Assembly (NCBI RefSeq): GCF_037943105.1
Contig: NZ_CP149803.1
Coordinates: forward strand, 2,708,001-2,772,000
DNA length: 64,000 nucleotides
Source: Pseudomonas sp. TMP9
GTDB lineage: Bacteria > Pseudomonadota > Gammaproteobacteria > Pseudomonadales > Pseudomonadaceae
Direction of reading: 5' to 3'
The translations under genes were made by a program, and so were the position numbers. The notes beneath the pieces were generated by a model. That model searched no databases. It was not told the origin of the DNA and worked only from the letters and a program-made list of their open reading frames with translations. Below are positions 1-9,150 of this stretch, in pieces (position 1 is the first letter of the stretch; every line of letters starts with the position of its first letter).

Positions 1-189
1 CTGCTGGCGGCCAAGCTGCCTGACGGCAAAGCCTTCAAGATGCCCGGCATCGTGCCCAAACTCTCCGAAACGCCGGGCGGCGTGGACTGGGTCGGCCCGC
101 AACTGGGTGAACACAACCAAGCGGTGCTCAATGCCCTCGGCTACAGCGATGCGCAAATCGCTGAATTGAAAGCGCTCGGCGCCATCTAG
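1..189 (+). CDS. CaiB/BaiF family CoA-transferase, C-terminal 62 codons
   Basis: An open frame runs in from the left edge and stops with TAG at 187-189. The visible tail has the ending typical of CaiB/BaiF (family III) CoA-transferases: a KMPGIVPKLSETPG stretch followed by GPQLGEHNQAVLNALGYSDAQI. The GEHN..VL..LGYS pattern is characteristic of that family. Such enzymes move CoA between carboxylic acids through aspartyl-anhydride intermediates. The catalytic Asp lies outside the window, so the substrate cannot be judged. The gene converges on thrC across a terminator-like hairpin. Confidence 0.8.
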   Translation: MLAAKLPDGKAFKMPGIVPKLSETPGGVDWVGPQLGEHNQAVLNALGYSDAQIAELKALGAI

Positions 190-205
190 CCAGCACAAAG
201 CCATG

Positions 206-237
206 AAAAAGGCCAGCTCCTAGCGGAGACTGGCCTT
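206..237 (-). terminator. Rho-independent terminator of thrC (possibly bidirectional)
   Basis: Arms at 209-216 and 230-237 form an 8-bp perfect GC-rich stem, with a further ctcc/ggag pairing inside the loop. Read on the minus strand the stem is followed by a run of five T (plus-strand A at 206-210), 20 bases past the thrC stop. On the plus strand the T run is weak, so termination of the CoA-transferase gene here is less certain. Confidence 0.75.
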
Positions 238-256
238 GTTACCTTGCCCGTAACGC

Positions 257-1681
257 TTACAGCGGCTTGCCGCGGTTGCCGTGAAGCGCCACAAAGTTCT
301 GCACGGTTTTCAGGTCGTTAGCCAATACCGTACAACGCTCATCACGCTCAAACAGATCGGCCAAATGCGCGGGCAGCGCGGGCGCTTCGCCGACGCCGGC
401 CGTGTCTATGGCTTCAGGAAACTTGACCGGGTGCGCGGTACCCAAAATCACCATCGGCGTGGCCAGGCTACGGCGGCACTCGCGGGCAGCGCGCACACCA
501 ATCGCGGTGTGCGGGTCGAGCAACTCACCGCACTCATTAAACACCTCAACGATGGTTGCGCAGGTTTGCGCATCGTCCACGGCCAGCGAATCAAACAGCT
601 TGCGCGTCTCTGTCCAGCGGTCTTCTTCAATGCTGAAGCCACCCCCCCGCTTAAAGTTCGCCATCAGCTCGCCCACCGCCAAGCCGTTGCGACCGTGCAG
701 GTCAAACAGCAAACGCTCAAAGTTGGACGACACCATGATGTCCATGGACGGTGTCAGGGTCGGGTGCAAGGTGTCTTTGACATACTGATTGCCGCTCATA
801 AAGCGGTGCAGGATGTCGTTGCGGTTGGTCGCGACGATCAGCTGGCTAATGGGCAGGCCCATGTTGCGCGCCAAGTAGCCGGCAAAGATGTCGCCAAAGT
901 TACCCGTCGGCACCGAGAACGCGATGGAGCGCGCCGGACCACCCAACTGCAAAGCGGCGTGAAAGTAGTAAACGATCTGGGCCATGATCCGCGCCCAGTT
1001 GATCGAGTTGACCGCCACCAAACGGGTGCCCTTGAGGAAGCTCTGGTCAGCGAAGCTGTCTTTGACCATCTCTTGGCAGTCATCGAAGTTGCCTTCGATG
1101 GCGATGTTATGGATGTTGTCGCCGAAGATGGTGGTCATCTGCCGACGCTGCACCTCGGACACGCGGTTGTGCGGGTGCATGATAAAGATGTCGACGTTAT
1201 CGCAGGCCTTGCAGCCTTCAATGGCCGCCGAGCCGGTATCACCGGACGTCGCACCCATGATCACCACGCGCTCGTTACGCTTGGCCAGCACGTGGTCAAG
1301 CAGCCGACCGAGCAACTGCAGGGCAAAGTCTTTAAAGGCTAGAGTGGGGCCGTGGAAGAGCTCCAACACCCACTCATTGCCGTTCAGCTGGCGCAATGGC
1401 GCGATAGCACCGTGGGCAAACACGCCGTTCTCTGACGAGCAATAGGTCTCTTCGAGAATGCGCTTGAAGTCGACATCCGCAATGCTACCGGTGACGAATG
1501 GGCGCATCACTCGAAAGGCCAGTTCGTGGTACGGCAGGCCGGCCCAAGAGGCGATTTCTTCTTGAGTGAAGCGCGGCAGGTTTTCCGGCACATAGAGGCC
1601 GCCATCGCTGGCCAAACCGGCCAGCAGCACGTCTTCGAAATTCAGGGCCGGTGCCTGACCACGGGTACTGATATAGCGCAT
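257..1681 (-). CDS. thrC: Threonine synthase
   Basis: The 474-aa protein matches PLP-dependent (fold type II) threonine synthases of the long proteobacterial type. These convert O-phosphohomoserine to threonine in the cytoplasm. The N-terminus reads MRYISTRGQAPALNFEDVLL, as in pseudomonad ThrC. The PLP-binding lysine is K117 in GPTLAFKDFA, and the phosphate-binding ATSGDTGSAA loop follows at about 144-153. The gene lies 67 bp downstream of hom on the same strand, so the two last steps of threonine synthesis (hom, then thrC) are side by side. A small hairpin (1712-1738) sits in the gap and may stabilise or process the joint mRNA. The start is the first ATG of the frame and fits the family length. 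Confidence 0.97.
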   Translation of the reverse strand: MRYISTRGQAPALNFEDVLLAGLASDGGLYVPENLPRFTQEEIASWAGLPYHELAFRVMRPFVTGSIADVDFKRILEETYCSSENGVFAHGAIAPLRQLNGNEWVLELFHGPTLAFKDFALQLLGRLLDHVLAKRNERVVIMGATSGDTGSAAIEGCKACDNVDIFIMHPHNRVSEVQRRQMTTIFGDNIHNIAIEGNFDDCQEMVKDSFADQSFLKGTRLVAVNSINWARIMAQIVYYFHAALQLGGPARSIAFSVPTGNFGDIFAGYLARNMGLPISQLIVATNRNDILHRFMSGNQYVKDTLHPTLTPSMDIMVSSNFERLLFDLHGRNGLAVGELMANFKRGGGFSIEEDRWTETRKLFDSLAVDDAQTCATIVEVFNECGELLDPHTAIGVRAARECRRSLATPMVILGTAHPVKFPEAIDTAGVGEAPALPAHLADLFERDERCTVLANDLKTVQNFVALHGNRGKPL

Positions 1682-1748
1682 AGGGGCAAACCTTCGGTTG
1701 AATCTTTAAGAGCCGCAGCTGCCTGCTGCATCTGCGGCCGGAGGCGGA

Positions 1749-3053
1749 TTAGTTGAGCTGCTCGACGCGGATACGCACAACACTGCCGACCACATCTTCA
1801 AGCGCTTCAAGGGCGCTGATCGCCTTATTGATTTGCGCTTCGACCACGCGATGGGTGACCAAGATCATCGGCACGAGGCCGTCCTGCTCCTCAACCTCTT
1901 TCTGCATGATCGACTCGATATTGATCCCGCCGGCCGAAAGGATACTCGCCACTTGGGCCAGCACGCCGGGATGATCCTTAGCTTGGATGCGCAAGTAATA
2001 GGCGCTCTCGCAGGCGTCAATCGGCAAAATCGGGTGATCGGACAGCGAATCCGGCTGGAAGGCCAGATGCGGCACGCGGTTGGTCGGATCGGCCGTCAGC
2101 GCACGCGTCACGTCAACCAGGTCAGCGATGACCGAGGATGCCGTCGGCTCCATGCCCGCGCCCGCACCGTAATACAAGGTGCTGCCGGCAGCGTCACCAT
2201 TGACCATCACCGCGTTCATCACACCGTTGACGTTGGCGATCAGGCGATCAGCCGGAATCAGCGTCGGGTGCACACGCAACTCAATGCCCGCCTCGGTGCG
2301 ACGCGCCACGCCTAGGTGCTTGATGCGGTAACCCAACGCTTCGGCGTAGTTCACATCAGCGGTGGTCAGCTGAGTGATGCCCTCGGTGTACGCCTTGTCG
2401 AATTGCAGCGGAATACCGAAGGCGATGGAGGCCAAAATAGTCAGCTTATGCGCCGCGTCGATGCCTTCTACATCGAAGGTCGGGTCGGCCTCGGCATAGC
2501 CCAGCGCCTGCGCTTCAGCTAACACGTCATCGAAGGTACGGCCCTTCTCACGCATTTCACTGAGAATAAAGTTGCCGGTGCCGTTGATGATGCCGGCCAG
2601 CCAGTTAATCCGGTTGGCGGCCAAACCTTCACGAATCGCCTTGATCACTGGGATGCCGCCAGCCACAGCGGCTTCAAAGGCGACAATCACGCCCTTCTCG
2701 CGGGCCTTGGCGAAAATTTCATCGCCGTGCACGGCGATCAGCGCTTTGTTGGCGGTGACCACGTGCTTGCCATTATCGATGGCCTTGAGTACCAGCTCCT
2801 TGGCCAAGGTGTAGCCGCCAATTAGTTCGATAACGATATCGATCTCGGGGTTGTTCACCAACTCGAAAACGTCGCTGGTCAGGCTGATACCGGTCGTATC
2901 GTATTGCGGCTTGGGCGAGCGAATAGCGATCTGGGCGACTTCAATACCACGCCCGGCACGCCGAGCAATTTCTTCGGCATTGCGCTTGAGTACATTCAAC
3001 GTACCGCCACCGACGGTACCTAGCCCACAGATGCCTACTTTCACCGGTTTCAC
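1749..3053 (-). CDS. hom: Homoserine dehydrogenase
   Basis: This 434-aa protein is a monofunctional homoserine dehydrogenase, which reduces aspartate semialdehyde to homoserine with NAD(P)H. It starts with a Rossmann GxGxxG motif (GICGLGTVGGGT, residues 7-18). The catalytic domain follows, with the AGIINGTGNFILSEM signature near residues 152-166. A C-terminal ACT domain (about 350-430, HPGVLAQVASILSAGGINIESI) normally senses threonine. There is no aspartokinase domain, as is usual in Pseudomonas. It is followed by thrC on the same strand. The upstream gap to dsbC holds a terminator, so hom probably has its own promoter. Confidence 0.97.
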   Translation of the reverse strand: MKPVKVGICGLGTVGGGTLNVLKRNAEEIARRAGRGIEVAQIAIRSPKPQYDTTGISLTSDVFELVNNPEIDIVIELIGGYTLAKELVLKAIDNGKHVVTANKALIAVHGDEIFAKAREKGVIVAFEAAVAGGIPVIKAIREGLAANRINWLAGIINGTGNFILSEMREKGRTFDDVLAEAQALGYAEADPTFDVEGIDAAHKLTILASIAFGIPLQFDKAYTEGITQLTTADVNYAEALGYRIKHLGVARRTEAGIELRVHPTLIPADRLIANVNGVMNAVMVNGDAAGSTLYYGAGAGMEPTASSVIADLVDVTRALTADPTNRVPHLAFQPDSLSDHPILPIDACESAYYLRIQAKDHPGVLAQVASILSAGGINIESIMQKEVEEQDGLVPMILVTHRVVEAQINKAISALEALEDVVGSVVRIRVEQLN

Positions 3054-3077
3054 ACTGAACTCCCCATCTGCATGCGT

Positions 3078-3103
3078 AAAACGGCCGGAGCAAGCCCGGC
3101 CGT
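3078..3103 (-). terminator. Terminator downstream of dsbC
   Basis: Perfect 8-bp GC-rich arms lie at 3081-3088 and 3096-3103 with a 7-nt loop. On the minus strand they are followed by a short run of four T. The hairpin lies between the dsbC stop and the hom start. Confidence 0.65.
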
Positions 3104-3163
3104 AGAAAAGAGCCGCACCATACGAAGCGGCTGTTTATTAGTCAATCAGGTGTAAGGCTTAGA

Positions 3164-3889
3164 TCACTTGGACTCAAGGGCGATTTTCGCCAACTGCGCA
3201 GCCGGCTGGTAGCCTGGAATGATGGTGCCGTTGGCCAAGACGATGGCCGGCGTGCCGCTAACGCCGATCATTTGCCCTAAGGCGTATTGCTTAGCAACCG
3301 GGCTGTCGCACTGCACATCCGCCACGCCCTGACGACTTTTCGCCCGGTTCATGGCGTCCTGTTGGTCTTTCGCACACCAGACATTGGACAACTCTTTAGC
3401 CGCTGTACTGTCCAGGCCTTGACGCGGGAAGGCTAAGTAACGCACCTCAACCCCCAAGCGATTCAGCTCAGGCACTTCGCTGTGCAGCTTCTGGCAATAG
3501 CCACAATCGGTGTCGGTGAATACGGTGATATGGGTTTTCGGCTGCTTGGGCGCGAACACCACCATTTCCGAGGCAGGGATGGCATTCATAAGTTTGACCA
3601 CGCCGCGAGTCTGCGCCGCTTCAGTCAAATTCACCGGCTTGCCGTTCTTGACTTGAAACAGGTAGCCCTGAAGCAAAAACTGGCCGTCGGCGCTGGTGTA
3701 CAACTGGCGGCCACCGGCCAATTCGACCTGATAAACACCCGGCATTGGGCTTTCAGCAATGGCCTCAATCGGCAACGCTGGATCAATAGCCTTGAGGGAG
3801 TTACGAATAGCCTGGTCGGCATCGGCAGCAACGCCCACGCTGCTGATCAAGCCAAGGGCCAACGCGACAACAATGCGGTTACAGCGCAT
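3164..3889 (-). CDS. dsbC: Thiol:disulfide interchange protein DsbC
   Basis: This is a periplasmic disulfide isomerase that reshuffles wrong disulfides in exported proteins. The start at 3889 (MRCNRIVVALALGL) is chosen because it gives a normal signal peptide ending near VAADAD and has an AGGAG ribosome site at 3895-3899. An upstream ATG in frame at 3940 would spoil the signal peptide. The mature part has the N-terminal dimerisation domain, then a thioredoxin fold with the active site C129-G-Y-C132. A second cysteine pair (in VWCAKDQQ and VQCDSP) matches the structural disulfide of DsbC. It follows xerD on the same strand, the usual xerD-dsbC-hom-thrC order in pseudomonads. Confidence 0.95.
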   Translation of the reverse strand: MRCNRIVVALALGLISSVGVAADADQAIRNSLKAIDPALPIEAIAESPMPGVYQVELAGGRQLYTSADGQFLLQGYLFQVKNGKPVNLTEAAQTRGVVKLMNAIPASEMVVFAPKQPKTHITVFTDTDCGYCQKLHSEVPELNRLGVEVRYLAFPRQGLDSTAAKELSNVWCAKDQQDAMNRAKSRQGVADVQCDSPVAKQYALGQMIGVSGTPAIVLANGTIIPGYQPAAQLAKIALESK

Positions 3890-3982
3890 ACAAACTCCTG
3901 ACAAAAGGCGATCAAACGAGAGAGTGGCGCAGCCTACCATAGAAGCCCGTACTCACCGACCACGTCAGGTCAGACGGCGCGC

Positions 3983-4879
3983 TCAGCCTCGCGGGTGGTG
4001 CTTGGCATGCAGTTCTTGCAACCGCGCGCGGGCCACATGGGTGTAGATCTGCGTGGTGGAGAGATCACTGTGCCCCAAAAGCATCTGCACCACGCGTAAA
4101 TCAGCGCCATGGTTGAGCAAATGCGTGGCGAAGGCGTGGCGCAACGTATGCGGCGATAAGCTCTTGGCGATCCCGGCGACTTTGGCTTGGTGCTTGATGC
4201 GGTACCAAAACGTCTGCCGGGTCATCTGCTCGCCACGCAAACTGGGGAACAGCACATCACTGGGTTTGCCATCGAGCAAAAAAGGTCGCGCCTCTTTGCT
4301 GTAACGCTCAATCCAAGCAATGGCCTCCTCCCCCAGCGGCACCAAACGCTCCTTGCTGCCTTTGCCGAACACCCGCAGCACACCCTGACGCAAGTTCACC
4401 TGCTCGAGGGTCAAGCCAATCAGCTCGCTGACGCGCAGGCCGCAGGCATACAGCACCTCAAACATGGCGCGATCACGCAGACCAATGGGGTCGTCCAACT
4501 CTGGAGCCGCCAGCAAAGCCTCAACATCGGCCTCGGACAGCGACTTAGGTAAAGGCCGACCCAGCTGCGGTAAATCGATCTGCAGCGTCGGGTCTCGGTT
4601 GATCAGCTGCTCACGCAAAAGAAAGCGGTAAAAGCCACGGAAGCCCGAGAGCAATCGCGCCGTAGAGCGCGCTTTATAGCCCTCATTCATGCGCCAAGCG
4701 AGGTGATCCAAAATCAACTCACGACCGGCATCCGGCAACTGCACATCGCGGGCCTGCAACCAGCCATTAAACAGCGCCAAGTCACTGCGATAAGCCGAGC
4801 GCGTATGGGCTGAGAGGCCTTTTTCCAACCACAAGGCTTCCACAAAACGATCAATCAGAGGGTGGTCGATGGCGGGCAT
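3983..4879 (-). CDS. xerD: Site-specific tyrosine recombinase XerD
   Basis: The 298-aa protein is the length of XerD and carries all the catalytic residues of tyrosine recombinases in their XerD positions: R149 (CGLRVSEL), K173 (GKGSKER), H244 and R247 (HTLRHAFATH), H270 (LGHSDLSTTQ) and nucleophile Y279 (IYTHV). With XerC it resolves chromosome dimers at dif under FtsK control. The N-terminal core-binding (SAM-like) domain occupies about residues 5-90. The fixed location beside dsbC argues for the housekeeping XerD rather than a mobile-element integrase. It is divergent from the antiporter gene. Confidence 0.95.
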   Translation of the reverse strand: MPAIDHPLIDRFVEALWLEKGLSAHTRSAYRSDLALFNGWLQARDVQLPDAGRELILDHLAWRMNEGYKARSTARLLSGFRGFYRFLLREQLINRDPTLQIDLPQLGRPLPKSLSEADVEALLAAPELDDPIGLRDRAMFEVLYACGLRVSELIGLTLEQVNLRQGVLRVFGKGSKERLVPLGEEAIAWIERYSKEARPFLLDGKPSDVLFPSLRGEQMTRQTFWYRIKHQAKVAGIAKSLSPHTLRHAFATHLLNHGADLRVVQMLLGHSDLSTTQIYTHVARARLQELHAKHHPRG

Positions 4880-4965
4880 GCTGAACTATGGCGGTGGCTT
4901 AAAGCGGGTTAGTCTTTCACAGCTTGGCCACACAGAGCCAGGGCACAGACTGACAAGGACCCTTG

Positions 4966-6780
4966 ATGAACGAGCAACAGATTCTTTTGGCCTTTGCCGC
5001 TATCGGCGCCAGCGCCCTCGCCTGCCAGTGGCTGGCTTGGCGTTTACGGTTACCGGCTATTTTATTTTTGTTGATCGCCGGCATCCTTGCCGGGCCCATT
5101 TTGGGCTGGCTTGACCCGCAAGCGCTGTTTGGTGACTTGTTTTTCCCGCTGGTATCGATGGCCGTTGCGCTGATTTTGTTCGAAGGCAGCCTGACCCTTC
5201 ACCTATCCGAATGGCGTGAAATTGGCACCGTAGTCCGGCGCATGGTAACGATCGGCGCACTGGCTACATGGGCAGTGATCGCGGTCAGCACGCACTACCT
5301 GCTTGGCTTTAGCTGGGAGATGGCGCTGCTGCTGGGCACCCTGACACTGGTCACCGGGCCAACGGTGATCGTGCCGATGCTGCGCGTGGTCCGACCCAAA
5401 GCCTCGATCGCCAACATCCTGCGCTGGGAAGGCATCGTGATCGACCCCATTGGCGCGCTGCTCGCCGTGGTCGTGTACAGCTTCATTATCACCAGCAGTG
5501 AAGGCAACGGTTGGCAGAGCAGCATGGGCACCTTCGCCGGCGTCATCGCCTGCGGCAGCCTGCTAGGTATTGCCGCAGGCTGGGGGTTAGGCCAGGTTTT
5601 AAAACGCCAGTGGTTGCCGGACTACCTGCACAACCTTGCCGTGCTGGCCACCGTGCTGGGGGCGTTTATTGCCTCTAACGCCATCATGCATGAGTCCGGC
5701 CTGCTCGCGGTGACGTTGATGGGCATGTGGCTGGCCAATATGAAGGGCGTGGATGTGCGGCATATTCTGCACTTCAAGGAAAACCTCAGCGTTCTGCTCA
5801 TCTCCGGCTTGTTTATTCTGCTGGCTGCGCGACTCGATCTAAACGCCCTAATCGCCCTTGGCCCGGCGGTGTTGGTATTGCTGCTGATCATCCAGTTTGT
5901 GGCGCGGCCGCTCAACGTGGCGTTGTCCACCTTTGGTTCCAACCTCAGCTGGCGCGAACGCGCACTGCTGGCTTGGATTTCACCACGGGGCATTGTGGCC
6001 GCCGCCGTCTCGGCGATTTTCGCCATCCGCCTCAGCGAACTCGGCTATGCCGGCGCAGAATTACTGGTGCCGCTGACCTTCGCTGTGATTATCGGCACTG
6101 TGGTCTTGCAAAGCGCCACCGCACGCCCGCTGGCTAAATTGCTGAACGTGGCGGAACCTTCACCCAGTGGTTTTCTTATCATCGGCGCTAATCCTGTGGC
6201 ACGCGCGATCGGCACGGCCCTGCAAGACCTCGGCAACCGCGTGTTGCTGTGCGATTCCAGCTGGGAAAACATCAGCACTGCACGCATGAAGAAACTTCCG
6301 ACCTACTTTGGCAACCCCACGTCACAAGATGCCGAAGCTCACTTGGACTTAGTCGGCCTCGGCCATTTGCTGGCGTTGTCACCTTCCAGTGAGTTGAATG
6401 CCTTGGCGTGTATGCACTTTCGTCACGACTTTGCCGCCAACCGCCGCTTTACCTTGCCCAGCGGCACTGACAGCCGACGCAGCGATAAACACCGCAGCCG
6501 CGATACCGTGCGCGGCCGCCCTTTGGGCAGCCAAGCGCTGAGCTTTCCGCAATTTGCCAGCCGCTTGAGTAAAAGCGCTGAAGTTCGCACCACCACCCTT
6601 ACCAGTACATTTGACTGGCAGGCCTATCAAAACCTGCATGGCGAGCGAGCGGTAGTGTTGCTCGCGTGTGAGCCAAACGGCTGGATACATATCGCCACCC
6701 AACCGTTTGACATGCTGCCCGGCCCCGACTGGACGCTGGTTGCACTGATTGAAGAGGAGCAGGAAAGCGCTCGCGAGTAG
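4966..6780 (+). CDS. Monovalent cation:proton antiporter (CPA1/NhaP-like) with TrkA-N-like tail
   Basis: This 604-aa inner-membrane protein has about a dozen hydrophobic segments in its first 390 residues. They include the VTGPTVIVPMLR and WISPRGIVAAAVSAIFAIRL stretches typical of CPA1 Na+(K+)/H+ exchangers. The C-terminal third is soluble: FLIIGANPVARAIGTALQDLG resembles a Rossmann TrkA-N nucleotide-binding (regulatory) domain, followed by a basic Ser/Arg-rich linker. The ATG at 4966 is preferred over the TTG just before it because AAGGA at 4955-4959 is well spaced. It exports Na+ or K+ in exchange for protons; which ion cannot be told from sequence. It is monocistronic, divergent from xerD and convergent with rplS. 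Confidence 0.85.
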   Translation: MNEQQILLAFAAIGASALACQWLAWRLRLPAILFLLIAGILAGPILGWLDPQALFGDLFFPLVSMAVALILFEGSLTLHLSEWREIGTVVRRMVTIGALATWAVIAVSTHYLLGFSWEMALLLGTLTLVTGPTVIVPMLRVVRPKASIANILRWEGIVIDPIGALLAVVVYSFIITSSEGNGWQSSMGTFAGVIACGSLLGIAAGWGLGQVLKRQWLPDYLHNLAVLATVLGAFIASNAIMHESGLLAVTLMGMWLANMKGVDVRHILHFKENLSVLLISGLFILLAARLDLNALIALGPAVLVLLLIIQFVARPLNVALSTFGSNLSWRERALLAWISPRGIVAAAVSAIFAIRLSELGYAGAELLVPLTFAVIIGTVVLQSATARPLAKLLNVAEPSPSGFLIIGANPVARAIGTALQDLGNRVLLCDSSWENISTARMKKLPTYFGNPTSQDAEAHLDLVGLGHLLALSPSSELNALACMHFRHDFAANRRFTLPSGTDSRRSDKHRSRDTVRGRPLGSQALSFPQFASRLSKSAEVRTTTLTSTFDWQAYQNLHGERAVVLLACEPNGWIHIATQPFDMLPGPDWTLVALIEEEQESARE

Positions 6781-6792
6781 ACCGACACATGA

Positions 6793-6829
6793 CAGCCGCC
6801 TTTTACGCGCGCCGACGCGTAAAGGGCTG
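6793..6829 (+). repeat. Hairpin downstream of the antiporter gene
   Basis: Perfect 8-bp arms (6802-6809 and 6816-6823) are extended by outer cagcc/ggctg pairing. The hairpin begins 12 bases after the antiporter stop codon. No T run follows, so it is either a Rho-assisted 3' stabilising hairpin or a weak terminator. Confidence 0.45.
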
Positions 6830-6915
6830 CGGCATTGCCCTGAGCAGCGCCGACCAGTTAAGCAGCCTGTCCTGGCCATGGCGCAGAGCCTGCAAAACAC
6901 TGACCGCAGAAACGC

Positions 6916-6941
6916 AAAAAGCAGCCCGAAGGCTGCTTTTT
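6916..6941 (-). terminator. Terminator of the rpsP-rimM-trmD-rplS operon
   Basis: An 11-bp stem (aaaaagcagcc / ggctgcttttt) with a CGAA tetraloop lies 16 bases beyond the rplS stop. T runs flank it on both strands, so it can also stop transcripts coming from the antiporter gene. Confidence 0.85.
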
Positions 6942-6957
6942 GATGGAAAGCTGAGGC

Positions 6958-7308
6958 TTAGCCCAGTTTTTCCTTGATGCGCGCTGCTTTACCGGACAGG
7001 TCACGCAGGTAGTAAAGCTTGGCTTTACGCACATCACCGCGACGCTTAACGGCCAGGCTTTCAACCAGCGGGCTGTAAGTCTGGAAGGTACGCTCAACGC
7101 CAACACCATTGGAGATCTTACGAACAGTGAACGCACTGTTCAGACCACGGTTACGCTTGGCGATAACAACACCTTCGAACGCCTGCAGACGCTGACGGTC
7201 ACCTTCTTTCACTTTAACCTGGACGATGATGGTGTCGCCCGGTGCAAAAGGCGGGATCACTTTGCCCATCTGCTCAGCTTCGATCTGCTGAATAATTTTA
7301 TTGGTCAT
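6958..7308 (-). CDS. rplS: 50S ribosomal protein L19
   Basis: The 116-aa protein is the usual length for bL19. It has the conserved core [46 protein letters not shown] and the basic C-terminus. bL19 sits at the interface of the large and small ribosomal subunits. It is the last gene of the rpsP-rimM-trmD-rplS operon, 40 bp after trmD, and an AGGAGCGC-type ribosome site precedes the ATG. Confidence 0.98.
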   Translation of the reverse strand: MTNKIIQQIEAEQMGKVIPPFAPGDTIIVQVKVKEGDRQRLQAFEGVVIAKRNRGLNSAFTVRKISNGVGVERTFQTYSPLVESLAVKRRGDVRKAKLYYLRDLSGKAARIKEKLG

Positions 7309-7348
7309 ACTGCGCTCCTAAGACTGGCCTTGGCCCGTCATCGATACA

Positions 7349-8101
7349 TTAATTATCGTCCCGCTGGCGGACGTATTCCTCCAGCAGCTTTTTCTCTTCT
7401 CCAGAAAGCGAGCGGCTTTCCAGAAGATCAGCGCGGCGTTCGTGAGTCCGACCTAGGGACTGCTGCAAACGCCAGCGCCGGATGTGTTCGTGGTTGCCGC
7501 CTAGCAGCACCTCAGGAACACGTTTATCCGCATACACCTCCGGGCGGGTGTAGTGCGGGCAGTCGAGTAGGCCATCCGTAAAGGAGTCCTCTTCGGCCGA
7601 ATTTGCATGACCCAATGCACCAGGCAACAGGCGCGTTACCGCGTCGATTAGCACCATGGCCGGCAGCTCACCGCCGGACAGGACGTAGTCCCCAATCGAC
7701 CACTCTTCATCGACGTACGCTTCAATAAAGCGCTCATCGATGCCTTCGTAGCGACCGGCGATGAGGATTAACGCCTCAACAGTTGCCAGTTCGCGTACTG
7801 CTGACTGCGTCAGCGGGCGACCTTGCGGCGAGAGGTAAATCACCTTCGCGTTTTCACCTGCGGCGTGCTTAGCATCGAGCAAAGCATCCTCAAGCGGCTT
7901 GATCTTCATCACCATGCCGGGGCCACCGCCAAAGGGCCGATCATCCACAGTGTGGTGACGGTCAGTGGTGTAGCTTCGCGGGTTCCAACAGGTCAGTTGC
8001 AATAAACCCTGTTTCACAGCGCGGCTGGTAATGCCGTATTCGCTGATGGCGGCAAACATTTCCGGGAACAGCGTAATGACTTCAACGCGCAGATTTGACA
8101 T
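7349..8101 (-). CDS. trmD: tRNA (guanine-N1-)-methyltransferase
   Basis: This 250-aa SPOUT methyltransferase makes m1G37 in tRNAs with G36 and so prevents +1 frameshifting. The family signatures are present: [17 protein letters not shown], the knotted SAM site [37 protein letters not shown], and the C-terminal [22 protein letters not shown]. It lies 5 bp after rimM, which indicates tight translational linkage inside the operon. Confidence 0.98.
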   Translation of the reverse strand: MSNLRVEVITLFPEMFAAISEYGITSRAVKQGLLQLTCWNPRSYTTDRHHTVDDRPFGGGPGMVMKIKPLEDALLDAKHAAGENAKVIYLSPQGRPLTQSAVRELATVEALILIAGRYEGIDERFIEAYVDEEWSIGDYVLSGGELPAMVLIDAVTRLLPGALGHANSAEEDSFTDGLLDCPHYTRPEVYADKRVPEVLLGGNHEHIRRWRLQQSLGRTHERRADLLESRSLSGEEKKLLEEYVRQRDDN

Positions 8102-8106
8102 CAGGC

Positions 8107-8643
8107 TTAGAAGTCCGCATCCCAGTCGACCCGCATTTCGCCAGCACTCAGGTCAATCGACAACACGCATTGCTCGGTATAGGGCAACAGGCGCTCACGA
8201 TCATCCAAGCTGTCGGTGCAAGGTTTAACCACCATCACATCGTTGGCACCGGTTTCAAGCAGGTGATCAATCTTGCCGAGCAATTGCCCTGCCTGGTCGA
8301 ACACCTTGAGACCTTCCAACTGGTACCAGTAGTACTCGCCGCTGGTTAGTTCAGGGAACAGGTTGCGCGGCACACAGATCTCAAAACCGGCGAGAAGACG
8401 CGCTTCTTCACGGTCATCAAGACCCTTGAGCTTCGCGACCAGGAATTTGTCATTCCCGCGTCCGCTGACCAGCTCTACCTGCTTAACACTGCCTTCGCGC
8501 CTAAGCGTCCAGGACTTGTACTGCAGCAGGTTTGCAACAGGGTCAGTAAAGGAATACACCTTCACTTCACCGCGAACGCCATGTACAGAGTAAATCTTGC
8601 CGATAACGATCAAGTCATCGGTAGAAGCAGGCGTCGCGCTCAT
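8107..8643 (-). CDS. rimM: 16S rRNA processing protein RimM
   Basis: This 178-aa ribosome maturation factor binds uS19 and assists assembly of the 30S head. It has an N-terminal RimM barrel ([23 protein letters not shown]) and a C-terminal PRC-barrel ([37 protein letters not shown]). It lies between rpsP (5-bp gap) and trmD in the conserved operon. Confidence 0.98.
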   Translation of the reverse strand: MSATPASTDDLIVIGKIYSVHGVRGEVKVYSFTDPVANLLQYKSWTLRREGSVKQVELVSGRGNDKFLVAKLKGLDDREEARLLAGFEICVPRNLFPELTSGEYYWYQLEGLKVFDQAGQLLGKIDHLLETGANDVMVVKPCTDSLDDRERLLPYTEQCVLSIDLSAGEMRVDWDADF

Positions 8644-8648
8644 ATTGC

Positions 8649-8900
8649 TCAGGCCGCAGCCTTAGCAGCGTCCTTCAACAACTGAGCAACACGATCAGAA
8701 GGCTGCGCGCCAACGCTCAGCCAATGGGCCAGGCGATCTTGCTTCACGGACAGGCGAACTTCCTGACCACGAGCGATCGGGTTGAAGAAACCGATCTCTT
8801 CTTTGTGCGAACCGTCGCGTGGGTTACGGCTGTCGGTCACGTTGATTTTGTAGAATGGGCGCTTTTTGGAGCCGCCAAGGGCAAGACGAATGGTTAGCAT
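8649..8900 (-). CDS. rpsP: 30S ribosomal protein S16
   Basis: The 83-aa protein has the bS16 N-terminus [30 protein letters not shown]. It is the first gene of the four-gene translation operon. An AGGAA ribosome site lies about 10 bases before the ATG, and a sigma70-like promoter is visible further upstream (8973-9000). Confidence 0.98.
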   Translation of the reverse strand: MLTIRLALGGSKKRPFYKINVTDSRNPRDGSHKEEIGFFNPIARGQEVRLSVKQDRLAHWLSVGAQPSDRVAQLLKDAAKAAA

Positions 8901-8972
8901 GTGGACGAAATTCCTGTAGTCGGTGCTGCAAATCTAAATGCACAGCGGGCGTAGGTGCCCGAAAGGCCGCAT

Positions 8973-9000
8973 ATTCTAAGGAATATCCGGATTTTTGCAA
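8973..9000 (-). promoter_or_regulatory. Candidate sigma70 promoter of the rpsP operon
   Basis: On the minus strand TTGCAA (8995-9000) and TAGAAT (8973-8978) are separated by 16 bp, giving a plausible -35/-10 pair about 70 bases before rpsP. The rest of the 250-bp gap up to ffh (8901-9150) contains no gene I can support. A short cccgg/ccggg hairpin at about 9102-9118 may mark the ffh 3' end. Confidence 0.5.
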
Positions 9001-9150
9001 ATGGCTTTTTCTGGCGAATAGGCTGCGCAATCAAGACTGGCGAGAAAACCGTTGTACGAGCCGGTCAGTCAGCGCCCATAACAGGCAGGTTTAACGTAAG
9101 TCCCGGCCTTTCACCGGGCATGCGCCAGCATCGCTGCCGACGCGCAGTCC

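Noticed and set aside
3983..4879. Tyrosine recombinase as a sign of a mobile element
   Set aside because: Catalytic positions, length and the xerD-dsbC-hom context identify it as the housekeeping XerD.
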